The position numbers were made by a program, and so were the translations under genes. Shown here one piece after another: positions 36,277 through 45,616 of a stretch of 64,000 nt of DNA (position 1 is the first letter of the stretch; each line of letters starts with the position of its first letter). The stretch covers positions 62,001 through 126,000 of the forward strand of contig NZ_CANLZU010000006.1 in NCBI RefSeq assembly GCF_947495715.1, in the 5' to 3' direction. The notes under the pieces are model-generated. The model was given only the letters and a program-made list of their open reading frames with translations. It ran no database searches and had not been told where the DNA came from. Source of the DNA: an uncultured Oceanisphaera sp. (lineage in GTDB: Bacteria > Pseudomonadota > Gammaproteobacteria > Enterobacterales > Aeromonadaceae).

Positions 36277-36662
36277 CAACAGCAAGGCAGCTGGCACACA
36301 GGAAGTGGACTGGCAGGAAGCCTTCAGGGATCACCGGCAAGAAGCCGGAACAGGGAGCAGGGACGTTGCGGTTACAGGAGTAACGCGGCAAAGGATGGCG
36401 AGGAACGCCAGACAGCCAGGATGGCACCAGGACCCGGCCCGGATGGCCAAGAGGACAACCGCAGGATGCGGCAGGGAATACCTCCCGGAAGGAGGCGCTG
36501 GTAGCAGGATGCCACCATATCAGGATGATGCAGGAACAGCCCGATGGAACGGGAAGGGGAAGACACGGGAAGCGTCAGGTCAGGGAATGCAGGGAGCAAT
36601 CAGGTTTAAGGAGCAAACCGACGACACCTTGAAGGGCAGCCAATCATTGGCTGCCCTTTTTT
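36277..36662 (+). ncRNA. csrB: CsrB-type regulatory RNA (CsrA-sequestering)
   Basis: The roughly 385-nt stretch has about 28 GGA triplets, most as CAGGA, CAGGGA or AAGGATG, many in small hairpin loops (for example ccgcaggatgcgg, gccaggatggc). This is the design of CsrB/RsmZ RNAs, which bind many CsrA dimers and relieve CsrA control of carbon storage, motility and virulence mRNAs. Length is near the 369 nt of E. coli CsrB. The 3' end is a perfect Rho-independent terminator, gggcagccaat/attggctgccc, then TTTTTT (36634-36662). A promoter and a UvrY/GacA box lie upstream. The open reading frames crossing it have no coding features. The 5' end is approximate. Confidence 0.93.
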
Positions 36663-36767
36663 CTTGTTACTTTTCTTCACCAGCCGTACGTGTAGTCGAG
36701 GCCGCTACCCTGGTATTATCTGCCTGTGCTAACGTATAAGCCCCGTAGAATTAACAGGTTACAGACC

Positions 36768-37634
36768 ATGAGTCAGGCACTGGATAATTTATTGACGCTG
36801 CTGGCGCTGGAGCCGCTGGACGATGGCCTCTATCGTGGCCAGAGCATGGATCTGGGCTTTGGTGCCGTGTTTGGCGGTCAGGTGATGGGCCAGGCGTTGG
36901 CGGCGGCCAAATATACCCTGGAGCCGGAGCGGCCGGTGCACTCGTTTCACTCCTACTTCTTGCGCCCGGGCGACGTCAACAAGCCGATTATCTACGACGT
37001 GGAAAATATCCGCGACGGCAAAACCACCTCTACCCGCCGGGTGCAGGCGCTGCAATACGGCAAGCCTATTTTCTACATGACCGCCTCGTTTCAGCAACCG
37101 GTGGCCGGTTTCGAGCATCAGGCCGCCATGCCCGACGTGGCCGGGCCCGAGGGGCTGACACCCGAGAGTGAACGCATCCAGGCCCTGTCCCGTTTTATTC
37201 CGGATCGACTCAAAGACAAGCTGTTGGCCGAAAAGCCGATAGAGATGCGGCAAGTTAATTACGTCAATCCGATGCAGCCGGAAAAAACCGAGCCGGTGCG
37301 CCATATCTGGCTCAAGGCCAACGGCCGCTTGCCGGACGATCCCCGCATTCACAAATACCTGCTGGCCTATGCCTCGGACTTCAACTTTCTGCCCACGGCG
37401 CTCATGCCCCATGGCCACTCGTTCTGGGAACGCGAACTGCAGGTGGCCACCATCGATCACTCCATGTGGTTTCATCAGGACTTTCGCTTCGATGACTGGG
37501 TGCTTTATGTTATGGAAAGCCCGCGCGCCATTGCCGGCCGCGGCCTGGTGCAGGGGCATTTTTACACCCGGGACGGTACCCTGGTCGCCACGGCGATGCA
37601 GGAAGGGCTTATTCGGCCGCGCATTGAAGTGTGA
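36768..37634 (+). CDS. tesB: acyl-CoA thioesterase II
   Basis: A 288-residue double-hotdog thioesterase (E. coli TesB 286) that hydrolyses medium- and long-chain acyl-Co[18 protein letters not shown] and [13 protein letters not shown] belong to the first hotdog. The second has [14 protein letters not shown] (with the catalytic Asp) and [18 protein letters not shown]. The ATG at 36768 gives [19 protein letters not shown]; upstream in-frame residues overlap csrB and are not counted. Single gene with its own promoter, following csrB. Confidence 0.95.
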   Translation: MSQALDNLLTLLALEPLDDGLYRGQSMDLGFGAVFGGQVMGQALAAAKYTLEPERPVHSFHSYFLRPGDVNKPIIYDVENIRDGKTTSTRRVQALQYGKPIFYMTASFQQPVAGFEHQAAMPDVAGPEGLTPESERIQALSRFIPDRLKDKLLAEKPIEMRQVNYVNPMQPEKTEPVRHIWLKANGRLPDDPRIHKYLLAYASDFNFLPTALMPHGHSFWERELQVATIDHSMWFHQDFRFDDWVLYVMESPRAIAGRGLVQGHFYTRDGTLVATAMQEGLIRPRIEV

Positions 37635-37647
37635 GGGGGGGTGAAAA

Positions 37648-37777
37648 GGGACACCCATCTCAAATCTGGATGGCGAAACGAGACACCCATCCCAAATTTG
37701 GATAATTTGAGGCTCAATTGATTCCGTCGAGAGATGGGTGTCCCAGCTCGATTATTCCGTCGAGAGATGGGTGTCCC
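37648..37777. repeat. REP-like AGATGGGTGTCCC cluster between tesB and ung
   Basis: Four copies: gggacacccatct (from 37648), gagacacccatccca (from 37680), and two inverted copies gagatgggtgtccc at 37731 and 37763. The last two are part of a 32-bp tandem duplication (attccgtcgagagatgggtg...). The first two also share caaat(c/t)tgga downstream. Confidence 0.85.
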
Positions 37778-37821
37778 GGCTCGATTTGAATCGACCAGCC
37801 CCGGCTTGCTTCTGCCGCTGG

Positions 37822-37842
37822 GGTCGAATAAATTCGGCCTTA
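37822..37842. repeat. GGTCGAATAAATTCGGCC palindrome, copy 4
   Basis: A one-palindrome form of the GTAGGGTC element family, ending in TTAC, 26 bases before the ung start. Confidence 0.55.
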
Positions 37843-37867
37843 CAAATTTGTCGTTAACGGAATTCCC

Positions 37868-38551
37868 ATGCCCCAGACCTGGAACCAGCTCATCGATCAT
37901 GAGCAACAGCAGCCTTATTTTCAGCAGGCGATGTCTTTTGTCGAGCAGGAACGAGCCGCCGGCAAGGCTGTCTATCCGTCGCAGCAGCATATTTTTCACG
38001 CCTTTCACTATACCGAACCGGGCAGCGTCAAGGTGGTGATGCTGGGGCAGGATCCCTACCACGGACCCAATCAGGCTCATGGTCTGTGCTTCTCGGTACT
38101 GCCCGGCGTGCGGGTGCCGCCGTCGTTGCGCAACATGTATAAAGAGCTGGCCAGCGACATTCCCGGCTTTCAGGCGCCCGAACACGGTTACCTGGAGTCC
38201 TGGGCCGAGCAGGGGGTGTTGATGCTCAATACGGTGCTGACGGTGGAGGAGGGCAAGGCCCACTCCCATGCCAAACTGGGTTGGGAAACCTTTACCGACA
38301 AGGTGATCAAAGCGGTCAACGATGAGGGGGAAGGGGTGGTGTTTCTGCTGTGGGGCAGCCACGCCCAGAAAAAAGGCGCCATGATTGACCGTAGCCGCCA
38401 TCATGTACTGACCGCCGCTCACCCCAGCCCGCTGTCTGCCTATCGGGGCTTTTTCGGTTGCCGGCATTTTTCCCGTACCAATGAACTGTTGCGAGAACAG
38501 GGCAAATCACCCATCGACTGGTGCCTGCCCGCAACGGTCGAACAGCCGTAA
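37868..38551 (+). CDS. ung: uracil-DNA glycosylase
   Basis: A 227-residue family 1 uracil-DNA glycosylase. [19 protein letters not shown] holds the catalytic Asp, [11 protein letters not shown] the uracil-binding region and [17 protein letters not shown] the DNA-intercalation loop with the catalytic His. It removes uracil from DNA to begin base-excision repair. ATG 37868; a Shine-Dalgarno-like GGAAT is close. Length is the same as enteric Ung (229). Confidence 0.97.
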   Translation: MPQTWNQLIDHEQQQPYFQQAMSFVEQERAAGKAVYPSQQHIFHAFHYTEPGSVKVVMLGQDPYHGPNQAHGLCFSVLPGVRVPPSLRNMYKELASDIPGFQAPEHGYLESWAEQGVLMLNTVLTVEEGKAHSHAKLGWETFTDKVIKAVNDEGEGVVFLLWGSHAQKKGAMIDRSRHHVLTAAHPSPLSAYRGFFGCRHFSRTNELLREQGKSPIDWCLPATVEQP

Positions 38552-38555
38552 CCAA

Positions 38556-38828
38556 CACCCCCTCCCAATCTCCCCCTGGCGAAGATCCGCTGTTGTGCCT
38601 GTATCTCCGCAGTCAGGGGGAGGGGCAGAGCGGCGCCGAACTTGAAAGCCGGCGCCGCTTTGCTTCCTCCCCTTAGCCTCGAATTTGGCAGAGCCACTGT
38701 GGGGTGCAAGGCAAGGGGAGGGCAGGGAGGGGTTTCTGCAGAATCTCGGCATGACACCCCCTCCCAACCTCCCCCTGGCGAAGATCCGCTGTTGTGCCTG
38801 TATCTCTGCTGTCAAGGGGGAGGGGCAA
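38556..38828. repeat. CCCCTCCC/GGGGAGG repeats, copies 2-4
   Basis: Two direct copies of about 73 bp (38556-38628 and 38754-38828; a few substitutions and one indel apart) begin acaccccctcccaa(t/c)ctccccctgg and end with a G-rich arm ggggaggggca. Between them an inverted, more diverged copy (38664-38732) resembles the copy after wbpM. Each can fold with its C-rich arm on its G-rich arm. These fill the 380-bp space between ung and the DUF3545 gene. Confidence 0.8.
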
Positions 38829-38883
38829 AAGCAGGCTCGGTGCAGGTTTGTTGCAGAATATTTCAGGGGGGCCAAACGCAAAA

Positions 38884-38901
38884 AGGCGCCCGAGGGCGCC
38901 T
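38884..38901 (-). terminator. terminator after the DUF3545 gene
   Basis: Stem aggcgccc/gggcgcct, followed on the minus strand by TTTTT. Confidence 0.75.
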
Positions 38902-38931
38902 GACGAATCATTATGACTTATTTACCGTGTT

Positions 38932-39120
38932 CTACAGTTCAAGCTCTGCCGCCATGTCTTCGAATTCGAAGGTACAGTCGAGTTGCTGAAGTTCTTGTTG
39001 TAAGCGCTTTTGGTCCTGTAATGCTTCTATTTCCCGCCACTTGCGCTTTTTGGCAGGCTCACGTGATTTACGTGAGGACCGTTCAACCACAAATTCCTGA
39101 TCGAAGCTGCTCCTTTCCAT
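38932..39120 (-). CDS. DUF3545 family small protein
   Basis: A 62-residue charged protein. The central KKRKWREIEALQDQKRLQQE is the conserved DUF3545 block, found in small proteins of Vibrio, Shewanella and Aeromonas; function unknown. The C-terminus is acidic (FEFEDMAAELEL) and most of the chain should be helical. The ATG is preceded by AGGAGGG on the minus strand, a very strong ribosome binding site that supports it as a real gene despite its size. It has its own terminator. Confidence 0.82.
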   Translation of the reverse strand: MERSSFDQEFVVERSSRKSREPAKKRKWREIEALQDQKRLQQELQQLDCTFEFEDMAAELEL

Positions 39121-39217
39121 GGGGCTCCCTCCTGTTGGCTATCAGTTGTAGTCACATTCGGATATATCACATGCAGTTATAAAATAGAATCCTGTTGTTA
39201 CACTGCGATTACAAAAA

Positions 39218-39247
39218 AGAGACCGGCGTCAATTAACGCCGGTCTCT
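39218..39247 (-). terminator. Rho-independent terminator after talB
   Basis: Stem agagaccggcgt/acgccggtctct, loop caatta, followed on the minus strand by TTTTTT. Confidence 0.88.
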
Positions 39248-39321
39248 TGCTGTTCAGCTCATGGTTGTCGGTGCGAACTACGCAGCCGAGCCCTGTTTTA
39301 ACGCATGTTTTAGCTCATGCC

Positions 39322-40275
39322 TTACAGCATGGCCTTGAGCATGGTCTCGAGTTTGCCCTGGTCGATGGCGAAGTTGCGGATGCCTTCGGCCAGTTTTTCG
39401 GTGGCCATGGCGTCCTGGTTCTGTTCCCAGCGGAATTCGGCTTCGGTCATGGGTGTGGGGCGGGGCTGAGTGGCGCCCTTGTCCTGCAGCTTGGCAACCA
39501 CTTCACCTTCTGCCTGGCTCAGTTCTTCCAGCAGGTTGGGGCCTATGGTCAGGCGGTCGCAGCCGGCCAGTTCCAGGATTTCGTCGATGTTGCGGAAGCT
39601 GGCGCCCATTACCACGGTGCTGTAGCCGTGCGCCTTGTAATAGTCATAGATTTGGGTCACCGACAGCACGCCCGGATCCTGCTCGGCAGTGTATTCTTTC
39701 TGAGCGGTGTTCTGCTTGTACCAGTCGAGGATGCGGCCCACGAACGGCGAGATCAGATAGGCGCCGGCTTCGGCACAGGCGCGGGCCTGGGCAAAGCTGA
39801 ACAGCAGGGTCAGGTTACAGTTGATGCCTTCCTTTTCCAGCACTTCGGCGGCACGAATGCCTTCCCAGGTGGACGCCAGCTTGATCAGGATGCGCTCGCG
39901 ACCCACACCGGCCTGTTGGTACAGCTCAATCAGGTGGCGGGCTTTCTGAATGCTGGCCTCGGTATCAAACGACAGCCGAGCATCCACTTCGGTAGACATG
40001 CGGCCGGGGATCAGCTTGAGAATCTCGCAACCGATGTTTACCGCCAGCTTGTCGGAGGCATCAAGCAGCTGTTGTTCGGCATCCCGGCTCTGGGACTTGG
40101 CCCAGGCGACGGCTTCGGTCAGCAGCGGCTGATATTCCTGGATCTGGGCGGCCTTCAGGATCAGTGAAGGATTGGTGGTGGCATCCTGGGGCTGGTACTT
40201 GCGGATGGCTTCGATGTCGCCGGTGTCGGCAACCACGGTAGTCAAGGCTCTCAGTTGAGTCAGTTTATCGGCCAT
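39322..40275 (-). CDS. talB: transaldolase
   Basis: A 317-residue class I transaldolase (E. coli TalB 317). It transfers a dihydroxyacetone unit from sedoheptulose 7-phosphate to glyceraldehyde 3-phosphate in the pentose phosphate pathway. The Schiff-base lysine lies in [17 protein letters not shown]; the N-terminal [13 protein letters not shown]-type motif (here [17 protein letters not shown]), [18 protein letters not shown] and [13 protein letters not shown] are present. The minus-strand start is 40273-40275. Single gene with its own terminator; its upstream region is shared with the symporter. Confidence 0.97.
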   Translation of the reverse strand: MADKLTQLRALTTVVADTGDIEAIRKYQPQDATTNPSLILKAAQIQEYQPLLTEAVAWAKSQSRDAEQQLLDASDKLAVNIGCEILKLIPGRMSTEVDARLSFDTEASIQKARHLIELYQQAGVGRERILIKLASTWEGIRAAEVLEKEGINCNLTLLFSFAQARACAEAGAYLISPFVGRILDWYKQNTAQKEYTAEQDPGVLSVTQIYDYYKAHGYSTVVMGASFRNIDEILELAGCDRLTIGPNLLEELSQAEGEVVAKLQDKGATQPRPTPMTEAEFRWEQNQDAMATEKLAEGIRNFAIDQGKLETMLKAML

Positions 40276-40689
40276 GGGAAAGGATCCTTTGTCTGGTCGG
40301 CTTGTAGAAAGAGTGCCACAGTATCCCTTATTCGGGGCACCAAAATAAAGCAGGGGATCAAGCCGGCAGAACGGATGCCTTACTCTTCAAGTCGGCAACC
40401 GCGATCGGCACCAAGAACGGGGTTTGTATGAATCTTGTTTTTGTGTTCATTTTTATAGTAGGTTTATGTTTTAAAAAACAACTTAATGTTGGTTTTTTGT
40501 TTTATTAACTTCGTTTTTATGTGTATTTATTGCTGTTTTAATCGCTTTTTTGCCCTCGGTAATGTTTTGGTGTGATCGGGATCACATGGCTATTTTTCCT
40601 GCCTGTGCTAGATTCCGTGCGCTGCGGATCCGGGGCCCGGACTAACGGTCGGGCGGGGTTCATCATTTGAAGCAAGCAGAGACATATTA
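40276..40689. other. divergent intergenic region, talB and AGCS symporter
   Basis: 414 bases without a gene. The middle (about 40430-40560) is very T-rich and may be bent or bound by H-NS-like proteins (inference). A perfect CRP-type palindrome lies at 40571-40586. No other repeat or RNA was recognised. Confidence 0.5.
40571..40586. promoter_or_regulatory. CRP-binding site
   Basis: TGTGATCGGGATCACA has both halves of the CRP consensus TGTGA-N6-TCACA. It lies 104 bases before the symporter ATG, which would suit class I activation. Confidence 0.75.
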
Positions 40690-42114
40690 ATGGACGCAAT
40701 TATCGGTTTTATCAACGACCTGCTCTGGGGCACCATACTGATTTACCTGCTGTTGGGGGCGGGAATCTTCTTTACCCTGCGGCTGGGCTTTATTCAGTTT
40801 CGCCATTTCGGTCACATGTTTTCCGTGCTCAAGCACAGCCGCAAATCCGATGCGGCGGGTATTTCCTCCTTTCAGGCACTCTGTACCAGTCTGGCGGCCC
40901 GAGTCGGCACCGGTAACCTGGCCGGGGTAGCCGTTGCCCTGTATCTGGGCGGTCCGGGCGCGATTTTCTGGATGTGGCTGATTGCGCTGATCGGCATGTC
41001 CACCGCCTTTGCGGAAAGTGCCCTGGCCCAGCTGTACAAGGTCAAGGATGAAGACGGCAACTATCGCGGCGGCCCTGCCTATTACATGGAAAAAGGCCTG
41101 GGGATGCGCTGGATGGGCGTGCTGTTCGCCATCTTCCTGATCATCGCCTTCGGTCTGGTATTCAATGCGGTACAGGCCAACTCCATCAGTGCCGCCATGG
41201 ACGTGGCGTTCGGTATTCCCGACTGGGCTACCGGGGTCGCGCTGGTGTTGATGGCCGGGGTGATCATCTTCGGGGGGCTGCGCTCCATCGCTCGCTTTGC
41301 CGAGCTGGTGGTGCCGGTCATGGCACTGGCTTATCTGCTGATTGCCCTGGTGGTGGTGGCGATGAATATCACCGAGCTGCCGGGCGTGTTCAGCCTTATC
41401 GTCAAGTCGGCCTTCGGTCTGGATCAGGCTGGTGGCGGCGCCATCGGTTATGCCATTTCCCAGGCGATGATGAACGGCATCAAGCGCGGTCTGTTCTCGA
41501 ACGAAGCCGGTATGGGCTCTGCGCCCAACGCCGCGGCCTCGGCCACGCCGTATCCGCCGCACCCGGCGTCTCAGGGTTATGTGCAGATGCTGGGGGTCTT
41601 TACCGATACCATCGTTATCTGTACCTGTACCGCTTCGATCATTCTGCTGTCCGGCCAGTTCGAGCCCGGCTCCGGCATTACCGGTATCGAGCTGACCCAG
41701 CGGGCGCTGTCCCACGAGGTGGGTGACTGGGGTAATACCTTTATCGCCATCGCGATTCTGTTTTTCGCCTTCACCAGCATCGTAGCCAACTACGCCTATG
41801 CGGAAAACAACCTGATCTTCCTGGAGCACAGTCACAAGGGCGGCCTGCTGATTTTCCGCCTGTTCGTGCTGGGCATGGTAATGTTCGGTGCCATGGGCGA
41901 ACTGCCCACCATCTGGGCCATGGCCGATGCCTCCATGGGCCTGATGGCACTGACCAACCTGGCGGCGATTCTGTTGCTGTCGGGGGTGGTGGTGAAGCTG
42001 GCGCGGGATTATAACGACCAGCGCAAGCTGGGCAAGGTGCCCTCTTTCGATGCCAGCAAGTATCCCGAGCTGCATCGCCAGCTGGAAGAAGGGATTTGGG
42101 ACAAAAAAGCGTAA
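40690..42114 (+). CDS. sodium:alanine symporter (AGCS family)
   Basis: A 474-residue inner-membrane transporter with about 11 spans. The N-terminal LLGAGIFFTLRLGFIQFRHF, the family signature GTGNLAGVAVALYLGGPGA, YRGGPAYYMEKGLG and KRGLFSNEAGMGSAPNAAA are all AGCS marks. It imports alanine or glycine with Na+. The perfect CRP box upstream predicts control by catabolite status. It is the only gene of its unit. The exact amino-acid range cannot be read from sequence. Confidence 0.92.
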   Translation: MDAIIGFINDLLWGTILIYLLLGAGIFFTLRLGFIQFRHFGHMFSVLKHSRKSDAAGISSFQALCTSLAARVGTGNLAGVAVALYLGGPGAIFWMWLIALIGMSTAFAESALAQLYKVKDEDGNYRGGPAYYMEKGLGMRWMGVLFAIFLIIAFGLVFNAVQANSISAAMDVAFGIPDWATGVALVLMAGVIIFGGLRSIARFAELVVPVMALAYLLIALVVVAMNITELPGVFSLIVKSAFGLDQAGGGAIGYAISQAMMNGIKRGLFSNEAGMGSAPNAAASATPYPPHPASQGYVQMLGVFTDTIVICTCTASIILLSGQFEPGSGITGIELTQRALSHEVGDWGNTFIAIAILFFAFTSIVANYAYAENNLIFLEHSHKGGLLIFRLFVLGMVMFGAMGELPTIWAMADASMGLMALTNLAAILLLSGVVVKLARDYNDQRKLGKVPSFDASKYPELHRQLEEGIWDKKA

Positions 42115-42120
42115 AGCGTT

Positions 42121-42180
42121 AGGAGTGAGGGGTGAGGAGGAAAGTGTATGACTCCTCACGCCTTACGTCTCACCCCTCAC
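42121..42180. repeat. inverted heptamer repeats between symporter and hydrolase genes
   Basis: GTGAGGG/GTGAGGA units on the left (42125-42140) face ACTCCTC, ACGCCTT, ACGTCTC, ACCCCTC on the right (42151-42178), in seven-base register. Same family as the arrays at 16.7, 17.2, 21.0 and 22.8 kb. Confidence 0.75.
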
Positions 42181-42186
42181 AATAAG

Positions 42187-42738
42187 TTAAGGCTGCTCGC
42201 CGCGCAGAAACTGTTTACTGACCGTTTTGAACGCCTCGGTGCCGGCCTGGTGCATCAGCTCGAAAATTACCATTTCCCGGCTGACGATTTGGGCGCCGGC
42301 ATCGCGCATGCGTTGCAGCCCCAGTTGGCGGTTTTCTTCGCTGCGGCTGCCCACGGCGTCGGCCACCACAAACACTTCCTTGCCTTCCTTCAGCAGTTCC
42401 AGCACGGTTTGCAGCACGCAGACATGGGTTTCCATGCCGCACACAATCACCTGCTGATACTGCTGCCAGTGCGCGGGCCGACAGTTGGCGGCCACCACCG
42501 AAAAGTGCATTTTCTCCACCACTTCGGGCTGCTCCACCAGTGCGGTGAGGGCGGGCAGGGTGTGGCCCAGACCGCGCGGATACTGCTCGGTAAACAGTAT
42601 CGGGGTATTCAGGGTATGACAGGCCGAGATCAGCCATTCAATACGGGCGCCGAGGCGTTCGCTTTCATCAATGGCCGGCAGCAGTTTTTCCTGCACATCC
42701 ACCACCATCAGCGCCGCTTTACCAGACTCCATTAACAT
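42187..42738 (-). CDS. isochorismatase-family cysteine hydrolase
   Basis: A 183-residue hydrolase of the isochorismatase/nicotinamidase fold. The catalytic triad is visible: Asp14 in ALMVVDVQEKL, Lys in VVEKMHFSVV, and Cys in CGMETHVCVLQTVLELL. LFTEQYPRGLG is the usual second-strand region. It resembles the YcaC/ISOC1-type branch, whose substrates are unknown; it is not clearly a nicotinamidase. ATG 42738 follows GAGGAGC. It is downstream of the chemoreceptor gene on the same strand but separated by a terminator. Confidence 0.88.
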   Translation of the reverse strand: MLMESGKAALMVVDVQEKLLPAIDESERLGARIEWLISACHTLNTPILFTEQYPRGLGHTLPALTALVEQPEVVEKMHFSVVAANCRPAHWQQYQQVIVCGMETHVCVLQTVLELLKEGKEVFVVADAVGSRSEENRQLGLQRMRDAGAQIVSREMVIFELMHQAGTEAFKTVSKQFLRGEQP

Positions 42739-42797
42739 TTCATGCTCCTCGATGATTAGGCTTGCGCCCAGTATGCCGTTTTTGCCGGGGAAAGAAA

Positions 42798-42817
42798 AAG
42801 GCGCCCGCAGGCGCCTT
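42798..42817 (-). terminator. terminator after the chemoreceptor gene
   Basis: Stem aaggcgcc/ggcgcctt with loop cgca, and TTTTTC on the minus strand. Confidence 0.75.
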
Positions 42818-42842
42818 TATAACCGGTGGATAGCAGGTGGGA

Positions 42843-44726
42843 TCAGACCTTGAACTCGCCCAGCAGGTTATTCTGCTTTTGCATCTGTTCAAGCATGCCC
42901 TGGCAGTGTTTTACCTGCGCCACGGCACCAGTGGCCACGTGCTGGCTGATGTCGCGGATGTTGGTGGTGTTCTGGTTGATCTCTTCGCTGGTGGCGCTTT
43001 GTTCTTCTGCCGCGGTGGCGATTTGCAGATTCATGTCGTTGATGCGGCCGATGGCGTCGCGAATGCGGGCCAGCACCTCGTTGGCTTCGGCGGCATCCAC
43101 CGAGGTCTGTGCCGCCAGCGTCTGGCTCTGCTTCATCTTGTTTTCCGCCAGCCGCACCCCGTTCTGCAGTTGCTCTATCATGTTGCCGATTTCCTGGGTG
43201 GACTGCTGGGTGCGTGACGCGAGCGAGCGCACTTCATCCGCTACCACCGCAAAGCCGCGGCCCGACTCGCCGGCCCGGGCCGCTTCAATGGCGGCATTCA
43301 GTGCCAGCAGATTGGTTTGCTCGGCAATGCCGGAGATCACTGACAGAATGGACTCGATATTACGGCTCAATTGAGCCAGCTCGTTCACCGAGGCCATGGT
43401 GTCTTCCATGTCGGCGGCCAGCCTATCTACCGCCTGGGTGGAGCGAGACACCACCAGGGCGCCCTGCTCGGTTTCCTGATTGGCGGCATTGGCGGCTTCG
43501 GCCGCGTGCTGGGCATGCTGCGCCACTTCGGTGGCGGTGGCGGCCATTTCATGCATGGCGGTGGCCAATTGATCCAGCTCCTGCAGTTGCACCTGCAACT
43601 GGTTTTCGGCCTGTTCCGACTGGCCCGAGGTGTCGTTGATGCTGGCTTTCAGCTTGTGCGAGCTGTCCATCACCTCACCGATCAGCTTCTGCAAGTGCGC
43701 CAGAAAACCGTTGAATTCGCCGGCCACCAGACCAAAGTCATCACGATGCATAATGGGAAGACGCTTGGTCAGATCGCCCTGGCCGCCGTTGATGTCTTTC
43801 AGCGACTGGTGCAGGCCATTGAGCGGCTTGAGCAGCTTGGTCATCAGCAGGATCAGCAGCACCAGGCTTATCAGCACGCCCAGTACCGAAATCAGCAGTG
43901 CCTGCCATTGCAGGCTGTCGGCCTTGGCCATCACCGTGGCTTCATCCAGCACCACACCTATGTACCAATTGGCACCCTGCAAGTGGGTCAGCGGGGTAAA
44001 AGACACCCAGTGCGGCTCGCCGTTCAGTGAATAGTTGCTGATGGAAGGGGTAAAGGCCGGGCGCTGTCCTTCAAACAATGTTTCGAGTGACTGACCGTTC
44101 AGCTCGGCATCGGGATGAGAAATGATGTGGCCGTTGTCGGCCACCAGAAAGGCATAGCCGGCACCGTTGAAGTCGATGACATTAATGGCATCGGCCACCG
44201 ATTGCAGGCTGAGATCGCCGCCAAAGGCGCCGCGGGGCCGGCCGTTGGCGCTGATTCTGGATACCGCCGAGATCAGAATCTCGCCGGTAGCGGCATCGGC
44301 ATAGGGTTCGGTCAGCACGGCCCGTTCGGCCTGCATGGCCACCGAATACCAGGGGCGCTGGCGCGCATCCCAACCGGTAGGGTTCCAGCCAGGGTCGTTG
44401 GTGATACGGCGGCCGTTCTCGCTTTCCAGACCACCGAATATCAGCAGAAATTCATCCTTCAACAGCGGGGTGTCGAATACCTGTTGTACCTGCTCGGGGC
44501 TGAACTGGCCGTCGATATTCTGGGCCATCATGTCGATGAGCTTGAGTTTGGCGTTGAGCCAGTTTTCTATCTGGCTGGCGAGGGTGGAGCTGGTTTCATT
44601 GATGGAAGCGGCGGTCTGGCTACGCAGGGCGTCACGCACCTGCGAAAGCTGCATCCATGACAGTATGCTGACGGTCAGCAGCAGCACGGCGGCGGCGGCA
44701 AAGCCGACCTTGTGGGCGATTTTCAT
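42843..44726 (-). CDS. methyl-accepting chemotaxis protein, dCache sensor
   Basis: A 627-residue chemoreceptor. One N-terminal membrane helix ([21 protein letters not shown]), a periplasmic double-Cache domain (about residues 35-275, with [18 protein letters not shown] and [20 protein letters not shown], typical for amino-acid-type dCache_1), a second membrane helix near 280-300, HAMP, then the signalling domain with the hairpin tip [20 protein letters not shown]. There is no C-terminal CheR-binding pentapeptide. ATG 44726 is set by AGGGACC upstream; a frame open further to 44963 is not coding. The dCache motif suggests amino acids, possibly alanine, as ligands (inference). Confidence 0.93.
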   Translation of the reverse strand: MKIAHKVGFAAAAVLLLTVSILSWMQLSQVRDALRSQTAASINETSSTLASQIENWLNAKLKLIDMMAQNIDGQFSPEQVQQVFDTPLLKDEFLLIFGGLESENGRRITNDPGWNPTGWDARQRPWYSVAMQAERAVLTEPYADAATGEILISAVSRISANGRPRGAFGGDLSLQSVADAINVIDFNGAGYAFLVADNGHIISHPDAELNGQSLETLFEGQRPAFTPSISNYSLNGEPHWVSFTPLTHLQGANWYIGVVLDEATVMAKADSLQWQALLISVLGVLISLVLLILLMTKLLKPLNGLHQSLKDINGGQGDLTKRLPIMHRDDFGLVAGEFNGFLAHLQKLIGEVMDSSHKLKASINDTSGQSEQAENQLQVQLQELDQLATAMHEMAATATEVAQHAQHAAEAANAANQETEQGALVVSRSTQAVDRLAADMEDTMASVNELAQLSRNIESILSVISGIAEQTNLLALNAAIEAARAGESGRGFAVVADEVRSLASRTQQSTQEIGNMIEQLQNGVRLAENKMKQSQTLAAQTSVDAAEANEVLARIRDAIGRINDMNLQIATAAEEQSATSEEINQNTTNIRDISQHVATGAVAQVKHCQGMLEQMQKQNNLLGEFKV

Positions 44727-44980
44727 ACAACTAGGTCCCTTAGTGATGATCTTGTCTGAAACGGCGTCTACTTTAGTCTTATCGCCTGGGGCAACGTACT
44801 GAGTAGCCTGATTTTTTTTCAGAATCTGCGCTGGTGCACAGTTTTCCGGTTTTTCTGGCCGGGCTAATCGGTCCTCCCACCAGCACTGGTATCGCAACTC
44901 ATCGAGGCCCGTGCCTCGGTAGTCGTTGGTGTTTCGGGGTTTGTCCGGTAGTCTGGAAAGCAAAACAAAGGAGTCTGTAC

Positions 44981-45616
44981 ATGGAACAGCTTTCGCTTCT
45001 GGAACAACGGGTTATCGGCTGTCTGATCGAAAAACAGGTATCCACGCCCGAAGTGTATCCTCTGACCCTGAATTCACTGGTCAACGCCTGCAACCAGAAA
45101 AGCAACCGCGATCCGGTGCTGAGCCTCAACGAAGAAGAGGTACAGTCGGTACTCAATACCCTGATTGCCCGGCGGCTGGTCAACAATACCGCCGGCTTCA
45201 ATGCCCGCGCCGCCAAATATCAGCACCGCTTCTGTAATACCGAGTTTGGGGATCTGCACTTCGGCCCCGGCGAGCTGGCCATCGTCAGCGAACTGCTGCT
45301 GCGCGGACCCCAGACGCCGGGCGAGCTGCGCAGTCGTACCCCGCGCCTGCATCAGTTCAAGGATGTGTCGCAGGTGGACGACTGCCTGCAAAGCCTGATC
45401 GAGAAGGGACCCTTCGTGATCAAGCTGCCACGCCAGCCCGGCAAGCGCGACTCGCGTTACGGTCATCTGTTTGGCGATACCGACTATTCACTGGAAGCCG
45501 CCGTACCGGCCGGTGCCGGTTCACATCAGCCGAAGGCAGAGCTGCAGGCGCGGATCACCGAGCTGGAAGCGGAAGTGGCCCGGCTACAGGCGCGCATTGC
45601 CGAGCTGGAAGGCTAA
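44981..45616 (+). CDS. yceH: YceH family protein (DUF480)
   Basis: A 211-residue protein of the YceH family. [20 protein letters not shown] starts two winged-helix-like domains, followed by [20 protein letters not shown] and [20 protein letters not shown]. The C-terminal 30 residues form a coiled coil ([20 protein letters not shown]). Cellular function is unknown. ATG 44981 follows AAAGGAG. It is divergent from the chemoreceptor gene. Confidence 0.93.
   Translation: MEQLSLLEQRVIGCLIEKQVSTPEVYPLTLNSLVNACNQKSNRDPVLSLNEEEVQSVLNTLIARRLVNNTAGFNARAAKYQHRFCNTEFGDLHFGPGELAIVSELLLRGPQTPGELRSRTPRLHQFKDVSQVDDCLQSLIEKGPFVIKLPRQPGKRDSRYGHLFGDTDYSLEAAVPAGAGSHQPKAELQARITELEAEVARLQARIAELEG

Noticed and set aside
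36140-36739. 199-codon open frame over the csrB locus
   Set aside because: It is made of the GGA-rich repeat pattern of the regulatory RNA, runs through its terminator and has no family resemblance or ribosome site.
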